Of a DNA stretch of 26,047 nucleotides, positions 24,401 through 26,047 are shown piece by piece (position 1 is the stretch's first letter; the number at the start of each line of letters is the position of its first letter). Source of the DNA: Ruminimicrobiellum sp045223915 (GTDB lineage: Bacteria; Elusimicrobiota; Endomicrobiia; Endomicrobiales; Endomicrobiaceae); contig JBGUZU010000008.1 of assembly GCA_045223915.1 (NCBI GenBank), forward strand, positions 1-26,047, given 5' to 3'. A program made the position numbers and the translations under genes. The notes under the pieces are model-generated. The model searched no databases. It worked only from the letters and a program-made list of their open reading frames with translations, and was not told the DNA's origin.

Positions 24401-25557
24401 CCATCACCTTCGCTAGCCTCATTATTTAAAAATTTAACATTAGTTTGTATCTGAGCAACTTTTGTTGTATTTCTATTACTTATTGCACCACCTTGAACAT
24501 TCGATGTATTAGATGAAAAAATCACATTGTTACCGACATAAAGTTTTGCCGCATCTCCGTAATTAGATATTGCCCCACCGGAGAAGACAGTAGAATTTCT
24601 ATTAAATTCCACATTATCAGAAATAGAAAGAGAACCGGTATTGTATATTGCTCCGCCATCACTTTGTGAATGTGCTGTTGTATTATCATCAAAAGTTGAA
24701 TTACTGAAGATCTCTAATTTAGCACCTACGGCATTATAGATTGCTCCGCCACGATAATTTGCCTGGTTACCTTGAAATTTCGTAGAAGTGCTAATGGTAA
24801 TATTCCCCTTGTTATATATTGCACCGCCCATACCTGTGGCTCTTTCTGTTGAATTACCTTGAAATAATACATTTCGCCAAATATTAACTATACCATCTGT
24901 TTCATTATATATTGCTCCACCGTAAGCATTTGCAGTATTTGATGAAAACTCTACATAATCAAAAATCGTGGTTTTAGCATTTTCGCAATTGTATATTGCT
25001 CCGCCGGATGTTCCTGCCTCATTAAAGCAAAACTCTATGTCATCATCGGAACCTGATAATCCAACAAGAAGCTCTCCATTATTGTATATTGCACCACCTT
25101 TTTCAGTACTTTTATTATTATAAAACCAACTCTCTCCGGCAAATATTGTTTCTACAAGTAACTTACCATCTGAAATATATATTGCACCGCCATTGGTTGC
25201 AGAATTATAATCAAAGCCTGAATTTTTAATTTGGCTATAGTGGTTATAATCTTCACAAGAACTCATTTGTGCTATTGCACCGCCATTTACAGCGATATTA
25301 TTATTAAATAGAGCATAATACACAATTATTGCTATATCAGAACCTTGTTCTTCCACTAAAAAAGCTCCTCCATTACCGGTATCGGCACTATAGTCATAAA
25401 ATCTTAAAGGATTCGTTTCTGTACCGGCAAAGTATGCGAACCCTTCGCTTACTCCACTGTAATTATTATTAATTATTGCATACCTACTTGCAAAAGCAGA
25501 TACGTTTAATAATACTATCGACAAGATTACTGAAAAAACTTTTACTAAACTTTTCAT
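21436..25557 (-). CDS. Pmp-like autotransporter with about 28 GGA[I/L/V/F] repeats
   Basis: 1373 residues from the ATG at 25557, which has AAGGGG five bases before it (the frame also has a GTG at 25563). Signal peptide MKSLVKVFSVILSIVLLNVSAFA, then a long passenger of repeated units with GGAIYN-type motifs (about 28, spaced 20-45 residues) and FxxN motifs between them, as in chlamydial polymorphic membrane proteins, predicting a beta-helix. The last 250 or so residues (from GLWLKPF) form the autotransporter barrel, ending in IKYKF. It is likely exported through the Sec system and displayed on the surface, as adhesin or variable antigen. No protease domain is seen. The leader has a strong hairpin before the Shine-Dalgarno. 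Confidence 0.93.
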   Translation of the reverse strand: MKSLVKVFSVILSIVLLNVSAFASRYAIINNNYSGVSEGFAYFAGTETNPLRFYDYSADTGNGGAFLVEEQGSDIAIIVYYALFNNNIAVNGGAIAQMSSCEDYNHYSQIKNSGFDYNSATNGGAIYISDGKLLVETIFAGESWFYNNKSTEKGGAIYNNGELLVGLSGSDDDIEFCFNEAGTSGGAIYNCENAKTTIFDYVEFSSNTANAYGGAIYNETDGIVNIWRNVLFQGNSTERATGMGGAIYNKGNITISTSTKFQGNQANYRGGAIYNAVGAKLEIFSNSTFDDNTTAHSQSDGGAIYNTGSLSISDNVEFNRNSTVFSGGAISNYGDAAKLYVGNNVIFSSNTSNVQGGAISNRNTTKVAQIQTNVKFLNNEASEGDGGAVYNNGSIFHILENALFDSNVAGDNGGAISHNGGFFRVFSNAIFINNVAGIGGGAIHSDINDAESFSLEKNISFIKNSANDYGGAISITRGSFNIGSNVNFSSNVATNGHGGAIANFAGDLIILTDSSFYGNRAKENGGAIYNFMFLDTLGKITIGDNADFTKNTSDLNGGAIYNRTGSITLGETTIFCENSSVRDGGAICNEEGTLNIGASTKFNSNTSGNNGGAINNYSTQAKIDFVSGTIFSSNTATNLGGALYNVGEITFGPATAFNGNKSSLKSGGAIYNLGSITTDNISFDGNSAKTTGGAIHNGENATILIEKNASFTNNTSADSNGGAIDNYGIMSLLGSVNSFSSNKSNNGYGGAIHNSGIITFAGDVNFTDNSSEDSGGAISNRLSGTIIMDKKAVFVGNSSNFGGAIYNDGTITFKNGAIVRDNITEIGDGGAIYNTGTLNLIAYTNSVEFTGNTSYGEKIAICCDGGITNLWASKNADVVFNDKIIGYASALININKSSGTLPTTGKIILNEDMSDYKGTVNFYNGTIELGENGAWFGGNVNVENSPTINMANSIVSEHNFHDLTINNDLKLIVDADLANGEMDTISATSFVNSSGKITVTGINILSDIDVNEIAEIEFADDVLKNKVESVDKASSVLYNYRVRYDKETGNFKFINGLNGKTKNMGTAASAVSATAGGAATQSLVANQVFASMDGKTSSGKKASMDPSNLYVSAGDQVFDNSGKIERGLWLKPFMAQETVKTGDADVDNNLYGTLAGIDFPVGEDKQVSFYLGYAGSKQEIEDVKSNQTGYVLGATGMVMKDSWYAGLTANVMFNKASIDTDFGTDDVDMNMFSIGAKAGYNFNISDSFVLEPNLTLVYGVVNSQEYETSQGAQIDSQSVNNISVEPQVKAKFNLENGWQPYGLLGYSANLGSKPTVKAEGVEIDLDSIDGYVEYGAGVNKDFIGTVWSCYAQVTGRSGGRNGFAGNLGIKYKF

Positions 25558-25570
25558 AAACACCCCTTAA

Positions 25571-25608
25571 AAAAACAGGTGATGTTAGCAATTAACACAC
25601 CTGTTTTT
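25571..25608 (-). promoter_or_regulatory. Terminator-like hairpin in the autotransporter leader
   Basis: Perfect 11-bp stem AAAAACAGGTG (25571-25581) / CACCTGTTTTT (25598-25608), with a second small stem GTTA/TAAC in the loop. On the minus strand it ends in seven Ts followed at once by AAGGGG and the ATG. This is the form of an attenuator or on/off leader. A plain terminator of an upstream gene is less likely, as it sits between a promoter candidate and the start codon. Confidence 0.7.
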
Positions 25609-25662
25609 AATTAAATTTTTATTACAAAATAAAATTTTATTTTTAAATATTTCATACCGATT

Positions 25663-25692
25663 ATGCTATTAAATTTAGACGACTGTTGTCAA
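25663..25692 (-). promoter_or_regulatory. Promoter candidate of the autotransporter gene
   Basis: On the minus strand TTGACA (25692-25687), an 18-nt spacer and TAGCAT (25668-25663; 4 of 6). CATAAT overlaps just downstream as an alternative -10. The leader would include the hairpin at 25571-25608. Confidence 0.45.
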
Positions 25693-25699
25693 TGAAAAT

Positions 25700-25954
25700 T
25701 TTACACGACAATCTATAATTTATAACTAACAACAACTACTGGATTTCTTCGCTTTGCTCGCAATGACACCAAAACGACAATTTATAATTTACAATGTATA
25801 ATTTATAATTAACGACAAAAGAAGAGATCCCGCATCAAGTGCGGGATGACAAAGTTTTTTGTTGTAGTTTGTCGTTAAAAAAGAACGAATAGTTTGAGAC
25901 GAACTGAAGTATTTTAAAACAAGATATTTTTTATAAATCGGTCTTTTGTCGTTA
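25700..25954. repeat. Repeat-rich non-coding region upstream of the autotransporter
   Basis: No gene is seen. It contains a GGATTTCTTCGCTTTGCTCGC hairpin-like unit followed by AATGAC (25741 on), palindromic AATTTATAATT units (25780-25810), and a 70-bp module bounded by perfect 11-bp inverted repeats TTAACGACAAA (25809-25819) and TTTGTCGTTAA (25868-25878) around a TCAAG palindrome (25827-25847). Last is GAATAGTTTGAGACGAACTGAAG (25894 on), resembling the left arm of copy A. Confidence 0.65.
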
Positions 25955-26047
25955 AAGGCCTTAAGATTTTGTGTTAGAATGAAGAAACTCAGGAATGAAG
26001 TGTACTTGGATCCCGTAAGGGTGTACTCGATTTCCTGAGTTTCAATA
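25955..26047. repeat. Long nested palindrome, copy C, running off the window
   Basis: It starts with AAGGCCTT and AGATTTTGTGTTAGAATGAAG, as in copies A and B. The middle arms are GAAACTCAGGAA (25984-25995) and TTCCTGAGTTTC (26032-26043), a 12-bp perfect pair whose sequence differs from copy A although pairing is kept. Inside, AGTGTAC pairs with GTGTACT through two G-U pairs, and CCC-GTAA-GGG forms a GNRA-type tip. The outer right arm lies beyond the window. Confidence 0.75.

Noticed and set aside
23000..25500. Regularly spaced similar short sequences resembling a CRISPR array
   Set aside because: The repeats are in frame, vary in spacing and sequence, and encode GGAIYN motifs; they are protein repeats.

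Overview
The window is chromosomal DNA of an AT-rich bacterium (about one third G+C by eye). It is probably an anaerobe, because it carries a four-subunit pyruvate:ferredoxin oxidoreductase. It is probably diderm, because it carries a C-terminal autotransporter barrel and a small outer-membrane barrel protein with a terminal Phe. A host-associated lineage such as Elusimicrobiota fits this mix, but that is a guess; no rRNA or clade marker is present to prove it.

Layout. Nearly everything is on the minus strand, so reading runs from high to low coordinates. 25557-21436 is a very large Pmp-like autotransporter with about 28 GGA[I/L/V/F] repeats. 21050-16369 is comM, mrdA (PBP2) and rodA, a tight cell-wall elongation cluster. 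13207-16132, the only plus-strand genes, is a two-gene unit: a UvrD-like helicase with a RelE-like N-terminus and TPR-like C-terminus, overlapping a coiled-coil protein with a proline-rich tail. It is separated from the convergent rodA by a 216-bp block of nested inverted repeats. 13098-10857 is metG and an outer-membrane barrel protein. 10474-7563 is tatD, its TatD-linked radical SAM partner, a 3D-domain cell-wall protein and a class II aldolase. 7490-6161 is a translationally coupled pair of unknowns, the second a seven-helix membrane protein. 6010-3665 is dnaX-recR. 3454-347 is porG-porD-porA-porB.

How the genes work together. porGDAB makes one enzyme that oxidises pyruvate to acetyl-CoA and passes electrons to ferredoxin. 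mrdA and rodA form the elongasome peptidoglycan synthase. dnaX and recR are a classic replication and recombination pair. tatD with the radical SAM gene reproduces a known family link. The helicase and coiled-coil pair looks like an accessory, possibly defence-related, cassette; this is inference.

The most distinctive non-coding feature is a dense, modular set of intergenic repeats: (a) long nested hairpins about 100 bp long (three copies); (b) short palindromes with loop TCAAG and changing but complementary arms; (c) A-rich/T-rich mini-hairpins with a 3-4 nt loop; and (d) GGAAGATT-type minisatellites. They start in or right at the stop codons of genes. In three places they end as a hairpin plus T-run directly in front of the next Shine-Dalgarno. 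No tRNA, rRNA, CRISPR array, transposase or integrase gene was seen.
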